A stretch of 64,000 bases of DNA from Prevotella merdae (lineage in GTDB: Bacteria > Bacteroidota > Bacteroidia > Bacteroidales > Bacteroidaceae), in NCBI RefSeq assembly GCF_900290275.1, contig NZ_LT985325.1, positions 168,589 to 232,588 on the forward strand, in the 5' to 3' direction. Of the stretch, positions 8,870 to 18,207 are shown piece by piece (position 1 is the stretch's first letter; every line of letters begins with the position of its first letter). Below the pieces are notes generated by a model. The model did no database searches. It was not told where the DNA came from and saw nothing but the letters and a program-made list of their open reading frames with translations. Made by a program: the position numbers and the translations under genes.

Positions 8870-9937
8870 TTAGTTTTCCTCAGCAAACTGTCGTATGCGC
8901 TGTTCCTCAGATAGCTTGCATACAAGCAAGGCGTTGTCCTTTTCGGCAACGATGTAGCCGTCAAGACCTTGTACCACAACCTTCTTCTCCTGGGTGGTGT
9001 GCACAATGCAGTTGTGCGAATCGTAGAAGTGGATATTGTCGCCAATGGCAGTATTACCATATAGGTCGTGCTTTGTCTGTATCATAAGTGATGTCCATGT
9101 TCCAAGGTCGCTCCAACCAAAGTCTGCCGGGCAAACAAATATCTCCTCAGCCTTTTCCATAATGGCATAGTCTACAGAGATATTCTCGCATTCAGGATAT
9201 TTCTGGTCTATCATAGCCTGCTCCTCCGGAGTGCCGTAGATGTCGAGCATGCTCTCGAAAATCTTGCTTATTGCCGGGTTGTAAATACGGAAAGCGTTGA
9301 CGATAGTAGATACGCTCCAGATAAATATGCCAGCATTCCAGAAGTAGTTCTTGTGCGAGATATATTCCTTTGCTGTCTGCAAGTCTGGCTTTTCGCGGAA
9401 CGAGTCGATGCGGTATATCTCCTTATTGCGTGGCGAAGCTGTAGATAGGTCGGCTTGAATATATCCGTATCCAGTTTCTGGTCGTGTTGCATTCATGCCG
9501 AGTGTAACAATAGCATCAGTTTCGGCAGTAAACTTAAGGCACGAAGATATAATGCGGCGGAACTCGTCAGTATCTGTAACGATATGGTCACTTGGGGTCA
9601 CCACAATGTTAGCCTTTGGATTCTTGGCCTTGATATGCCAGCTAACGTATGCAATACACGGAGCTGTGTTGCGACGGCATGGCTCAAGCAGTATATTGCC
9701 TTGTGGAATATCGGGCAATTGTTCGCGTACGATGTCAGCATACTTCTTGTTTGTTACTACCCATACATTTTCGGGCGGACATATTCCTTTAAAACGTTCG
9801 TATGTAAGCTGCAAAAGCGTGCGACCAACGCCTAGTATGTCGATGAACTGTTTAGGGCGGTCTACTGTGCTCATAGGCCAGAATCTGCTGCCTACACCGC
9901 CTGCCATAATTACCAGATGATTACTTACTTGCGCCAT
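8870..9937 (-). CDS. manC: mannose-1-phosphate guanylyltransferase
   Basis: The 355-residue enzyme joins mannose-1-phosphate and GTP to give GDP-mannose, the precursor of GDP-fucose and mannose-containing glycans. The signature is MAGGVGSRFWPMSTVDRPKQF at residues about 11-31, and VTPSDHIV, ETGYGYI and GWSDLGTW are typical of GDP-mannose pyrophosphorylases. It lacks the C-terminal isomerase domain of bifunctional ManC/AlgA enzymes, as is normal in Bacteroidetes. It is monocistronic. Confidence 0.93.
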   Translation of the reverse strand: MAQVSNHLVIMAGGVGSRFWPMSTVDRPKQFIDILGVGRTLLQLTYERFKGICPPENVWVVTNKKYADIVREQLPDIPQGNILLEPCRRNTAPCIAYVSWHIKAKNPKANIVVTPSDHIVTDTDEFRRIISSCLKFTAETDAIVTLGMNATRPETGYGYIQADLSTASPRNKEIYRIDSFREKPDLQTAKEYISHKNYFWNAGIFIWSVSTIVNAFRIYNPAISKIFESMLDIYGTPEEQAMIDQKYPECENISVDYAIMEKAEEIFVCPADFGWSDLGTWTSLMIQTKHDLYGNTAIGDNIHFYDSHNCIVHTTQEKKVVVQGLDGYIVAEKDNALLVCKLSEEQRIRQFAEEN

Positions 9938-9994
9938 ATATTAATTGTATTATGTTTCTAATGTTTTAAGAATAATTTTCAATATTAATATCTA

Positions 9995-10002
9995 CAAAGA
10001 TA
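9995..10002 (-). promoter_or_regulatory. -7 element of manC
   Basis: The minus strand reads TATCTTTG, 58 nt before the manC start. No TTTG is found at the expected distance. The rest of the AT-rich spacer up to 10158 shows nothing else I can name. Confidence 0.45.
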
Positions 10003-10158
10003 GTCAAAATAAGTTATATAAGGTTGGTTTTATCAATAAAACATTAAAAAATAGTGTTTTTATGTGCTTTTATGCCTTAAATGTATGATTTTTATACCTT
10101 TAAATCAATGTTTATTGAGCTTTTAAGGTGTAGTTTGTTACTCTTTTAAAGCGGTATT

Positions 10159-10503
10159 TTAGAAGTCGAATAGTAAAATTTGTGTATTGTTTTTCTGGTT
10201 GTCTTTATAGGTATCTTCATTTTTGTCGTTGTTTTCGCCAAACTGTAGCATAAGTTTTTGCGTTTCATTCGATTTAGGATTTAGGCGATACAATCCTCTT
10301 TTCTCGCAATGTTCTACCGGAGCTGTGCTGTGTCTTGAGTTGGCAAGTAGCCATCTCTGCACGTCTATGCGCACATTGTCAAAGTCTATTGGCGAGAATA
10401 GCGTATTGCGTTGGTTGTGTACGTGTATAGCTATCTTGTGCACCGACAGTCCGTCGTTGCCAGCCTCGTACAAAGTCTCCAATATCTCCTTTTCGTATTT
10501 CAT
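10159..10503 (-). CDS. small winged-helix-like hypothetical protein
   Basis: The 114-residue protein starts MKYEKEILETLYEAGNDGLSV, followed by HKIAIHVHNQRN, which reads like a small helix-turn-helix/winged-helix fold (residues 1-75). A hydrophilic tail rich in Asn, Asp and Lys follows. It resembles small uncharacterised Bacteroidales proteins. DNA binding is plausible but not shown. It is separated from the upstream gene by a terminator at 10524-10574. Confidence 0.6.
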   Translation of the reverse strand: MKYEKEILETLYEAGNDGLSVHKIAIHVHNQRNTLFSPIDFDNVRIDVQRWLLANSRHSTAPVEHCEKRGLYRLNPKSNETQKLMLQFGENNDKNEDTYKDNQKNNTQILLFDF

Positions 10504-10523
10504 GTGGTTTAGGTCTTAAGCCG

Positions 10524-10574
10524 AAAAAGGAGCTGTATGCATATCGTTGTCGACATGCGTGCAGCTCCTTTTTT
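10524..10574 (-). terminator. terminator of the winged-helix gene at 10611
   Basis: AAAAAGGAGCTG at 10524-10535 pairs with 10562-10573, and the stem continues inward with wobble pairs. Read on the minus strand it ends in T. Confidence 0.8.
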
Positions 10575-10610
10575 ATAGTATAAATGTTATAGTCTCTTCT
10601 GATGTAGAGA

Positions 10611-10907
10611 TTAAGCGAGAGTGATGAGGTATTCCTCGTTCTTCACCTTGCCTTCTTTCAAGAGCCAGCCAGTGCCGAGGTATACTTCCTCTGTGCTGAT
10701 GTTGGCAGCCTTAGCGATTTCGGCTACGCTCATAGGCTTCTCGGCTGCTGCCAATGCCTGATAAACGTCACCGGCACGGAAACCAGCGTTCTCTGCACTA
10801 ACAGCGATTTCTACTTTCTTGGTAGTAGTGCGCTTGGCAGTAGTTGTCTTTGTAGTTGCAGCCTTCTTTGTTGCAGTCTTCTTTACAGTTGCTTTCTTTT
10901 CTGTCAT
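10611..10907 (-). CDS. winged-helix protein with histone-H1-like Lys/Thr/Ala tail
   Basis: Residues 1-31 of this 98-residue protein are nearly all Lys, Thr and Ala (repeats like KKTATKKAATTKT), as in bacterial histone-H1-like tails. Residues about 42-98 form a compact winged helix of the DUF2582 type (FRAGDVYQALAAAEKPMSVAEIAKAAN, then GWLLKEGKV). The layout suggests an abundant nucleoid-associated protein whose tail contacts DNA nonspecifically. This is inference from composition and fold. A terminator follows it. Confidence 0.75.
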   Translation of the reverse strand: MTEKKATVKKTATKKAATTKTTTAKRTTTKKVEIAVSAENAGFRAGDVYQALAAAEKPMSVAEIAKAANISTEEVYLGTGWLLKEGKVKNEEYLITLA

Positions 10908-11035
10908 AATTTAGTATAAATACATTAAAACTCTTCTTAATCTCAACGATCTTGAAGTCTACTTTTTTTGATTATATTAAGCTGTTGTGTGTCACTTTTT
11001 CAAGTGTTGTTAGCGTTCACAACAACTAACTATGG

Positions 11036-11043
11036 CAAAAGTA
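11036..11043 (-). promoter_or_regulatory. -7 element of the winged-helix gene
   Basis: The minus strand reads TACTTTTG, leaving a leader of about 125 nt before the ATG at 10907. No -33 TTTG at the right spacing was found. Confidence 0.4.
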
Positions 11044-11082
11044 GTCATTTATTTTCAATAAGTTGCGGTATTTTGCACAAAA

Positions 11083-11108
11083 AAAGCCCGATTGCTCGGG
11101 CTTTCTTT
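11083..11108 (-). terminator. aspS terminator
   Basis: AAAGCCCG pairs with CGGGCTTT around a short ATTGCT loop. On the minus strand a run of seven T follows. It lies about 90 nt beyond the aspS stop. Confidence 0.8.
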
Positions 11109-11197
11109 TGATAGTATTATTTTTTTTGACGTATATCAACCGTAAAATGACATATTGTATACTTGTATACGTGCAAAATATTATTATTTGGCAATAT

Positions 11198-12961
11198 TTA
11201 GTCTTCTTTGATATTAACCTTAAGTTGCAGCTCGTCAAGTTGTTTTGGGTCGAGCACAGAAGGTGCGTCAAGCATAACGTCGCGTCCGCTGTTGTTCTTT
11301 GGGAATGCAATGCAGTCGCGTATAGAATCGAGACCAGCCATAATAGACACAAAGCGGTCGAGACCGAATGCAAGACCTGCGTGAGGAGGTGCTCCGTACT
11401 TGAAGGCATTGATAAGGAATCCAAACTGAGCCATAGCGCGCTCTTCTGTGAATCCAAGGATGCCGAACATCTTCTCCTGAAGCTTGCTGTCGTGTATACG
11501 GAGGCTTCCGCCACCAACCTCGATACCGTTGCATACAAAGTCGTATGCCTTGGCACGTACCTGCTCTGGATGTTCATCGAGCAATGGTATATCTTCTGGG
11601 TTAGGCATAGTGAACGGGTGGTGTGTAGCCATAAGGCGCTGCTCCTCGTCGCTCCATTCGAACAGAGGGAAGTCGATAATCCACAAGCACTCAAACTTGT
11701 TCTTGTCGCGCAGACCTAAACGGTCTCCCATCTCAAGACGCAGTGTGCAGAGCTGTACACGTGTCTTGTTTGCATTATCGCCTGAAAGGATAAGCACAAG
11801 GTCACCGTCCTTGGCACCAGTTGTCTCCTTAACCTTGGCAAGAACCTCAGGTGTGTAGAACTTGTCTACCGACGACTTCACTGTGCCATCCTCGTTGAAC
11901 TTGATGTATACCAATCCCTTAGCACCCACCTGTGGACGCTTAACAAAGTCGGTTAACTGATCAAGCTGCTTGCGTGTATAGTTTGCGCAACCAGGTACAC
12001 ATATACCACCGATGTAAGCAGCATCGTTGAATACAGAGAAAGTGCCAGTGCCCTTAAGGTCGTCCATCAGTTCTACAAACTCCATACCGAAGCGCAAGTC
12101 AGGCTTATCGCTACCAAAGCGGCGCATAGCCTCGTGCCATGTCATCTGCTGCAGCTTAGCAGGCAGTTCGACACCACGTACTTCCTTAAACAGATGGCGT
12201 GCCATATCCTCGAAGAGGTTGATTACATCGTCTTGGTCAACAAACGACATCTCGCAGTCAATCTGTGTGAATTCAGGCTGACGGTCGGCACGAAGGTCTT
12301 CGTCACGGAAACATTTTGCAATTTGGAAGTAACGGTCGAAACCGCTAATCATAAGTAGCTGCTTCAATGTTTGCGGGCTCTGTGGCAGAGCATAGAACTG
12401 TCCTGGGTTCATACGCGAAGGAACAACAAAGTCGCGAGCGCCTTCAGGTGTAGAACCAATAAGAATAGGAGTCTCAACCTCAATAAAGTTCTGAGCATCG
12501 AGGAAGTTGCGTATAAGGATAGTCATACGATGACGCAGCTCCAAGTTCTTGCGTACAGTAGGGCGACGCAAGTCAAGGTAGCGATACTTCATACGGATAT
12601 CGTCGCCTCCGTCTGTGTTGTCCTCAATAGTGAATGGAGGTGTTGCACTCTCAGATAGGATGTTCAACTCAGTGGCTAAAATCTCGATGTCGCCAGTAGG
12701 AAGGTTGGCATTCTTGCTCTCACGCTCGTTTACCACACCAGTTACCTGTATGCAGTATTCGCGTCCAAGCTTGCTTGCACGTGCACAAAGCTCGCTGTCG
12801 TCAGAGTCGTTGAACACAAGCTGTGTGATACCATATCGATCACGCAGGTCGACAAAAGCCATGCCGCCCATCTTTCTAACACGCTGTACCCATCCGGCAA
12901 GTGTCACTGTCTTGCCGTTATCAGAGAGGCGAAGCTCTCCACAAGTGTTTGTTCTATACAT
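11198..12961 (-). CDS. aspS: aspartyl-tRNA synthetase
   Basis: A class II synthetase of 587 residues that charges tRNA-Asp. The N-terminal OB-fold anticodon-binding domain ([21 protein letters not shown]) is followed by class II motif 2 ([18 protein letters not shown]) and motif 3 ([15 protein letters not shown]). The large GAD insertion of bacterial AspRS lies between them. Length is typical. The sequence alone does not decide whether it also charges tRNA-Asn. Confidence 0.96.
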   Translation of the reverse strand: MYRTNTCGELRLSDNGKTVTLAGWVQRVRKMGGMAFVDLRDRYGITQLVFNDSDDSELCARASKLGREYCIQVTGVVNERESKNANLPTGDIEILATELNILSESATPPFTIEDNTDGGDDIRMKYRYLDLRRPTVRKNLELRHRMTILIRNFLDAQNFIEVETPILIGSTPEGARDFVVPSRMNPGQFYALPQSPQTLKQLLMISGFDRYFQIAKCFRDEDLRADRQPEFTQIDCEMSFVDQDDVINLFEDMARHLFKEVRGVELPAKLQQMTWHEAMRRFGSDKPDLRFGMEFVELMDDLKGTGTFSVFNDAAYIGGICVPGCANYTRKQLDQLTDFVKRPQVGAKGLVYIKFNEDGTVKSSVDKFYTPEVLAKVKETTGAKDGDLVLILSGDNANKTRVQLCTLRLEMGDRLGLRDKNKFECLWIIDFPLFEWSDEEQRLMATHHPFTMPNPEDIPLLDEHPEQVRAKAYDFVCNGIEVGGGSLRIHDSKLQEKMFGILGFTEERAMAQFGFLINAFKYGAPPHAGLAFGLDRFVSIMAGLDSIRDCIAFPKNNSGRDVMLDAPSVLDPKQLDELQLKVNIKED

Positions 12962-12998
12962 TATTTATATTGTATTTTGTATTTTCGCTATTTTAGCA

Positions 12999-13030
12999 CA
13001 AAGTTATATCGTTTATTCTGAACTACCAAA
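12999..13030 (-). promoter_or_regulatory. aspS promoter
   Basis: On the minus strand TTTG (13027-13030), 20 nt, TAACTTTG (12999-13006), 38 nt before the start codon. Confidence 0.7.
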
Positions 13031-13060
13031 TTTATCACCCGTAATCTCACGAAAATATAT

Positions 13061-13068
13061 TATCTTTG
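13061..13068 (+). promoter_or_regulatory. -7 element of the hsd operon
   Basis: TATCTTTG lies 57 nt before the hsdR ATG. The -33 position has no TTTG. Confidence 0.45.
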
Positions 13069-13124
13069 TAGGCAAATAGGCTAAAGCCGTACAAACCTAA
13101 GTGTAACGATAAAAAAGATAAGAT

Positions 13125-15986
13125 ATGCCAGTACAAAGTGAAGCTGCCCTCGAAAACGGACTTATAGATACTCTTCAAAAGATGAACTACGAGTATGTTC
13201 ATATTGAAGAGGAGAAGAACCTGTCTGCAAATTTCAAGAAACAGTTGGAGAAACACAACAAGAAGAAGTTGGAAGAATTGGGTCGTACAGAATTTACAGA
13301 GTCTGAGTTCGAAAAAATACTTATCTATCTTGAAGGTGGCACTCGCTTTGAAAAGGCAAAGAAACTGCGTGACCTATTTCCGCTTGAACTGGAAAGCGGT
13401 GAACGCCTATGGGTGGAGTTCTTGAACCGCACTCACTGGTGTCAGAACGAGTTTCAGGTTTCCAATCAGATTACGGTTGAGGGCAGAAAGAAATGCCGTT
13501 ACGATGTGACGATACTTATCAATGGTCTGCCTTTGGTTCAAATAGAACTGAAGCGTAGAGGCGTAGAGTTGAAACAGGCATATAATCAGATACAACGCTA
13601 TCACAAGACTTCTTTCCATGGACTGTTTGATTACATCCAACTGTTCGTCATATCCAATGGTGTAAACACTCGCTATTTTGCAAATAATCCGAATAGCGGA
13701 TATAAGTTCACTTTCAACTGGACGGATGCAGCCAATGTGCCTTTCAACGACTTGGAGAAATTTGCCACAGTGTTCTTCGACAAGTGCACGTTGGGCAAGA
13801 TTATAGGCAAGTACATAGTATTGCATGAGGGCGACAAATGTCTGATGGTGCTTCGCCCTTATCAGTTCTATGCAGTGGAGAAGATTCTCGACCGTGTGGA
13901 AAACTCTAATGATAACGGCTATATCTGGCATACAACAGGTGCAGGTAAGACCTTGGCATCATTCAAGGCAGCCCAACTCGTATCAGAGTTGGACGATGTT
14001 GACAAGGTGATGTTTGTGGTTGACCGCCACGACCTCGACACGCAGACGCAAGCCGAATACGAGGCTTTTGAGCCTGGTGCCGTTGACAGTACAGACAACA
14101 CAGACGAATTGGTGAAGCGTCTGCACAGTAATTCAAAGATTATTATTACCACCATTCAGAAACTTAATGCAGCTGTCAGCAAGCAGTGGTATAGCAGTCG
14201 TATAGAAGAAATACGTCATTCTCGCATCGTGATGATATTCGATGAGTGTCATCGAAGCCATTTCGGAGAATGCCACAAGAACATCGTAAAGTTCTTCGAC
14301 AACACGCAGATATTCGGCTTTACTGGCACACCTATCTTTGTTGAGAATGCGGTGGACGGACATACCACAAAGGAAATCTTTGGCAACTGTCTTCACAAAT
14401 ACTTGATAAAGGATGCCATTGCCGATGAAAACGTGCTTGGTTTCCTTGTGGAGTATTACCACGGTAATGAGGATGTGGATAATGCCGACCAAGACCGCAT
14501 GACAGAGATTGCCAAATTCATCCTTAATAATTTCAATAAGTCAACATTCGATGGAGAGTTTGACGCATTGTTTGCCGTGCAGTCAGTGTCGATGCTAATC
14601 CGTTACTACAAGATATTTAAGAGCCTCAATCCGAAGATAAGGATTGGAGCCGTTTTCACATACGCTGCCAACAGTAGTCAAGACGATGAGCAGACTGGTA
14701 TGAACACTGGCGGTTTTGCAAGCGAAAGTACAGGCGAGGCAGACGAGCTGCAAGCCATCATGGATGATTATAATAATATGTATGGAACGAGTTTTACCAC
14801 AGAAAACTTCCGTGCATATTACGATGACATCAACCTCCGCATGAAGAAAAAGAAGGCAGACATGAAGCCTCTTGACCTTTGCTTGGTTGTCGGTATGTTC
14901 CTTACTGGCTTTGACAGCAAGAAACTCAACACTCTCTATGTTGATAAAAACATGGAGTATCACGGATTATTGCAAGCGTTCAGCCGTACCAACCGTGTGT
15001 TGAATGAGAAGAAGCGTTTCGGTAAGGTCGTTTGCTTCCGCGACTTGAAAAGCAAGGTGGACGAGTCTATCAAACTTTTCAGCAACAGCAATAATCTTGA
15101 AGATATTGTGCGCCCACCATTTGATGATGTCAAAACCCACTATCAAGAGCTGACAAAGAACTTCTTAGAGCATTATCCAGAACCGCACTATGTGGACTAT
15201 TTGCAGAGTGAGAACGACAAGAAGCAGTTTATCCTCGCTTTCCGTGACATCATCAAGAAGCATGCAGAGATACAGGTCTATGATGAATTTGAAGAGGATG
15301 ATCCAGACCTCGGAATGACCGAACAGGAGTTTATGGACTTCCGCAGCAAGTATCTTGATATATACGATTCGTTTGCTGTGCAAAACAAAGAGCAGCCAAC
15401 AACATACCAAGTATCAGAGGACAATCCCAGCATGGTTGGTGAACCAGACCCTCAACAAGAAGCTGCTACAGGCATGGGAGATATAGATTTCTGCTTGGAA
15501 CTTCTGCATAGCGACATCATCAATGTTGCCTATATATTGGAGTTGATTGCAGACCTTAATCCATACAGTGAGGATTATTCAGAGAGGCGCAAGCACATCA
15601 TCGACACAATGATTAAGGATGTCGAACTTCGTAGTAAGGCAAAACTCATTGACGGATTTATCCAGAAGAATGTGGATGATGATCGTGACAATTTCATGGC
15701 TCGCAAACAAAAGGCTGATGGTACAAGCGACCTTGAAGAACGGTTGAACAACTACATCGTCACCGAACGTAACAATGCAGTCAATACGCTTGCGAAAGAT
15801 GAGGATTTGGATGTTTCCGTGCTCAATCATTACCTCTCGGAATATGACTACTTGCAAAAGGAACAGCCTGAAATCATACAAGAGGCTCTCAAGGGCAAGC
15901 ACCTCGGACTGATAAAGAGACGCAAGGCATTAACAAGAATACTCGATAAATTGCGTTTGATTATAAGAACATTTAGTTGGGAATAA
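13125..15986 (+). CDS. hsdR: type I restriction enzyme R subunit
   Basis: The 953-residue motor and nuclease subunit cuts unmodified DNA at a distance after ATP-driven translocation. An N-terminal PD-(D/E)XK nuclease is marked by Asp127 (RYDVTI) and the Glu141-x-Lys143 pair in QIELKRRG. The SF2 helicase core has GAGKT at 272-276, DECH at 373-376, the TGTP motif, and GMFLTGFDSKKLNTLY plus QAFSRTNRV in the second RecA fold. It is the first gene of an operon with a peptidase-like gene and hsdM; the gap to the next start is 3 nt. Confidence 0.95.
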   Translation: MPVQSEAALENGLIDTLQKMNYEYVHIEEEKNLSANFKKQLEKHNKKKLEELGRTEFTESEFEKILIYLEGGTRFEKAKKLRDLFPLELESGERLWVEFLNRTHWCQNEFQVSNQITVEGRKKCRYDVTILINGLPLVQIELKRRGVELKQAYNQIQRYHKTSFHGLFDYIQLFVISNGVNTRYFANNPNSGYKFTFNWTDAANVPFNDLEKFATVFFDKCTLGKIIGKYIVLHEGDKCLMVLRPYQFYAVEKILDRVENSNDNGYIWHTTGAGKTLASFKAAQLVSELDDVDKVMFVVDRHDLDTQTQAEYEAFEPGAVDSTDNTDELVKRLHSNSKIIITTIQKLNAAVSKQWYSSRIEEIRHSRIVMIFDECHRSHFGECHKNIVKFFDNTQIFGFTGTPIFVENAVDGHTTKEIFGNCLHKYLIKDAIADENVLGFLVEYYHGNEDVDNADQDRMTEIAKFILNNFNKSTFDGEFDALFAVQSVSMLIRYYKIFKSLNPKIRIGAVFTYAANSSQDDEQTGMNTGGFASESTGEADELQAIMDDYNNMYGTSFTTENFRAYYDDINLRMKKKKADMKPLDLCLVVGMFLTGFDSKKLNTLYVDKNMEYHGLLQAFSRTNRVLNEKKRFGKVVCFRDLKSKVDESIKLFSNSNNLEDIVRPPFDDVKTHYQELTKNFLEHYPEPHYVDYLQSENDKKQFILAFRDIIKKHAEIQVYDEFEEDDPDLGMTEQEFMDFRSKYLDIYDSFAVQNKEQPTTYQVSEDNPSMVGEPDPQQEAATGMGDIDFCLELLHSDIINVAYILELIADLNPYSEDYSERRKHIIDTMIKDVELRSKAKLIDGFIQKNVDDDRDNFMARKQKADGTSDLEERLNNYIVTERNNAVNTLAKDEDLDVSVLNHYLSEYDYLQKEQPEIIQEALKGKHLGLIKRRKALTRILDKLRLIIRTFSWE

Positions 15987-15989
15987 TAT

Positions 15990-16646
15990 ATGAGTTCGAT
16001 AAAAGTAATAAATACGATAAGGCTTTGTTCTAAAGGTGTCCTTGCAAAGGATGCCAATGGAAAGTATGTAAAGTTGCATAAACGCCAAGGAGATATGGAT
16101 GGAGCTTGCTCTGTCTATTCTTTGGCGATGGCATTGCTGTGCCTTGGCGTAGTAACAGAGGATGACTTGAATATTTACAACAAGCCAGATAGACGGACTC
16201 AGAAAGGTAAATTTTTAAGTCATTTCCTTGAAGAACAAGGCTTGGTAAGGAACGGATATTACTTTTCAACACTTGCAAAAGAAATCAACGAACAAGACTT
16301 TGGAATTATTGCAACACGAAAGTGTCGACAAGATACCAATGACATTATAGATATAATAGCCGATACTCTTGATGAAGAAATGCCTGTTATTATATCAACC
16401 GATTTTCCTGATGGTGGGCATGCAATGCTTGCAGTTGGTTATGAAACGAACAATGAAGAAGATGCAATAACAAAAATTCTGTGCTTAGACCCAAGTGAAG
16501 AAGCACCTAATTTTTCATCGTGGAACTGCATCATTGATGTTGCACATAAATACAGCAAGTCTGAATATCCATTTGACAACATAACAAAATCCCAGTCTTA
16601 CAAAGTAGCATTGGGAGATATTTTAATAATAGAAAAAAGGAAATAA
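15990..16646 (+). CDS. papain/C39-like putative cysteine peptidase in the hsd operon
   Basis: This 218-residue protein has no signal peptide or membrane segment. Three segments appear in the order of a papain-like active site: QGDMDGACSVYSLAMAL (Gln33, Cys40), GGHAMLAVGYE (His144) and LCLDPSE (Asp167). They suggest a C39-like or related cysteine peptidase, amidase or transferase fold. It is placed 3 nt after hsdR and 4 nt before hsdM, so it is translated as part of the R-M operon. I know of no standard type I subunit like it. Its substrate could be the R or M subunit, a phage protein or a host protein. The fold is inferred from motifs only. Confidence 0.6.
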   Translation: MSSIKVINTIRLCSKGVLAKDANGKYVKLHKRQGDMDGACSVYSLAMALLCLGVVTEDDLNIYNKPDRRTQKGKFLSHFLEEQGLVRNGYYFSTLAKEINEQDFGIIATRKCRQDTNDIIDIIADTLDEEMPVIISTDFPDGGHAMLAVGYETNNEEDAITKILCLDPSEEAPNFSSWNCIIDVAHKYSKSEYPFDNITKSQSYKVALGDILIIEKRK

Positions 16647-16650
16647 CGAT

Positions 16651-18204
16651 ATGAGCGAAGAATTACAACAGAAACTCCGTGACCAACTTTGGGAAGTCGC
16701 TAACAAACTGCGTGGCAATATGTCGGCAAGTGACTTCATGTACTTCACCCTTGGCTTTATCTTCTACAAGTATTTGTCGGAGAAGATGGAGCAACACGCC
16801 AATGATGCATTGGTGGATGATGAAGTTACGTTTAAAGAACTGTGGGCAATGGAGAAAGACGAAGATATAGAAGAACTTCAGGAGGTTGTCAAGACCGAAT
16901 GTTTGGAAAATATCGGCTACTTCATTGAACCAAACTTCCTGTTCTCGTCTGTCATTGAGAGCATTAAGAGAAAGGAGAACATTCTGCCTATGCTCGAACG
17001 CTCTTTGAAGCGTATTGAGGACAGTACCCTCGGACAGGACAGCGAAGAAGACTTTGGAGGTCTATTCTCTGACATTGACCTTGCTTCACCCAAGTTGGGC
17101 AAGACTGCCGATGACAAGAATACTTTGGTAAGCAACGTACTTCTTGCACTTGATGATATTGACTTTGGTGTGGAGGCATCGCAAGAGATTGATATTCTCG
17201 GTGACGCCTACGAGTATATGATTAGCCAATTTGCCGCAGGTGCTGGCAAGAAAGCTGGTGAGTTCTACACTCCTCAGGAAGTGAGCCGTATCTTGGCAGA
17301 GATCGTAACCATCGGTCATGCTCGTCTGCGCAATGTCTATGACCCAACTTGCGGTAGTGGTTCGCTGTTGCTACGTGCAGCAAGCATAGGTCATGCAAAC
17401 GAGATTTTCGGACAGGAGAAGAACCCTACGACCTACAACTTGGCTCGCATGAATATGCTTCTTCATGGCATAAAGTTCAGCAACTTCCGCATAGAGAATG
17501 GTGATACCTTGGAGGCTGATGCTTTTGGCGATACTCAGTTTGACGCTGTGGTAGCAAATCCTCCTTTCTCTGCCGAATGGAGTGCAGCCGATAAGTTCAA
17601 CAACGATGATCGTTTCAGTAAGGCAGGACGCTTGGCACCACGCAAGACAGCCGACTATGCCTTTATTCTCCACATGATTTACCACCTCAATGAGGGTGGC
17701 ACAATGGCTTGTGTCGCTCCTCATGGCGTGTTGTTCCGTGGCAATGCCGAGGGCGTAATCCGCCGTTTCCTCATTGAGAAGAAGAACTATGTGGATGCCA
17801 TCATCGGTCTGCCTGCCAATATCTTCTATGGCACAAGCATCCCGACATGTATCTTGGTGTTCAAGAAATGCCGTAAGGAGGATGACAACATTCTGTTCAT
17901 TGATGCCAGCAAGGAGTTTGAAAAGGTCAAGACCCAGAACAAACTCCGTCCGCAGCATATCAAGAAGATTGTTGACACCTATCGTGAGCGCAAGGAGATA
18001 GAAAAATACAGTCATCTTGCCACACTGCAAGAAGTAGCTGAGAACGACTACAACCTCAACATTCCTCGCTATGTGGATACGTTCGAGGAAGAAGAACCTA
18101 TCGACATCCATGCTGTCATGAAGGAAATCAAGGACCTGGAAGGCAAACGTGCTGACCTTGACAAGGAGATTGAATGGTATTTGAAAGAGTTAGGAATTAT
18201 TTAA
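16651..18204 (+). CDS. hsdM: type I restriction-modification M subunit
   Basis: The 517-residue N6-adenine methyltransferase subunit carries the helical N-terminal HsdM domain (residues 1-150). Motif I is DPTCGSG at 231-237, for S-adenosylmethionine, and motif IV is NPPF at 303-306. With an S subunit it methylates the recognition site, and with HsdR it forms the restriction complex. The C-terminus is a coiled segment that usually contacts HsdS. It is separated from hsdS by two accessory genes. Confidence 0.95.
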   Translation: MSEELQQKLRDQLWEVANKLRGNMSASDFMYFTLGFIFYKYLSEKMEQHANDALVDDEVTFKELWAMEKDEDIEELQEVVKTECLENIGYFIEPNFLFSSVIESIKRKENILPMLERSLKRIEDSTLGQDSEEDFGGLFSDIDLASPKLGKTADDKNTLVSNVLLALDDIDFGVEASQEIDILGDAYEYMISQFAAGAGKKAGEFYTPQEVSRILAEIVTIGHARLRNVYDPTCGSGSLLLRAASIGHANEIFGQEKNPTTYNLARMNMLLHGIKFSNFRIENGDTLEADAFGDTQFDAVVANPPFSAEWSAADKFNNDDRFSKAGRLAPRKTADYAFILHMIYHLNEGGTMACVAPHGVLFRGNAEGVIRRFLIEKKNYVDAIIGLPANIFYGTSIPTCILVFKKCRKEDDNILFIDASKEFEKVKTQNKLRPQHIKKIVDTYRERKEIEKYSHLATLQEVAENDYNLNIPRYVDTFEEEEPIDIHAVMKEIKDLEGKRADLDKEIEWYLKELGII

Positions 18205-18207
18205 GTG

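Noticed and set aside
11063..11719. 218-codon plus-strand frame opposite the end of aspS
   Set aside because: It runs through the aspS terminator and coding region and encodes no recognisable protein.
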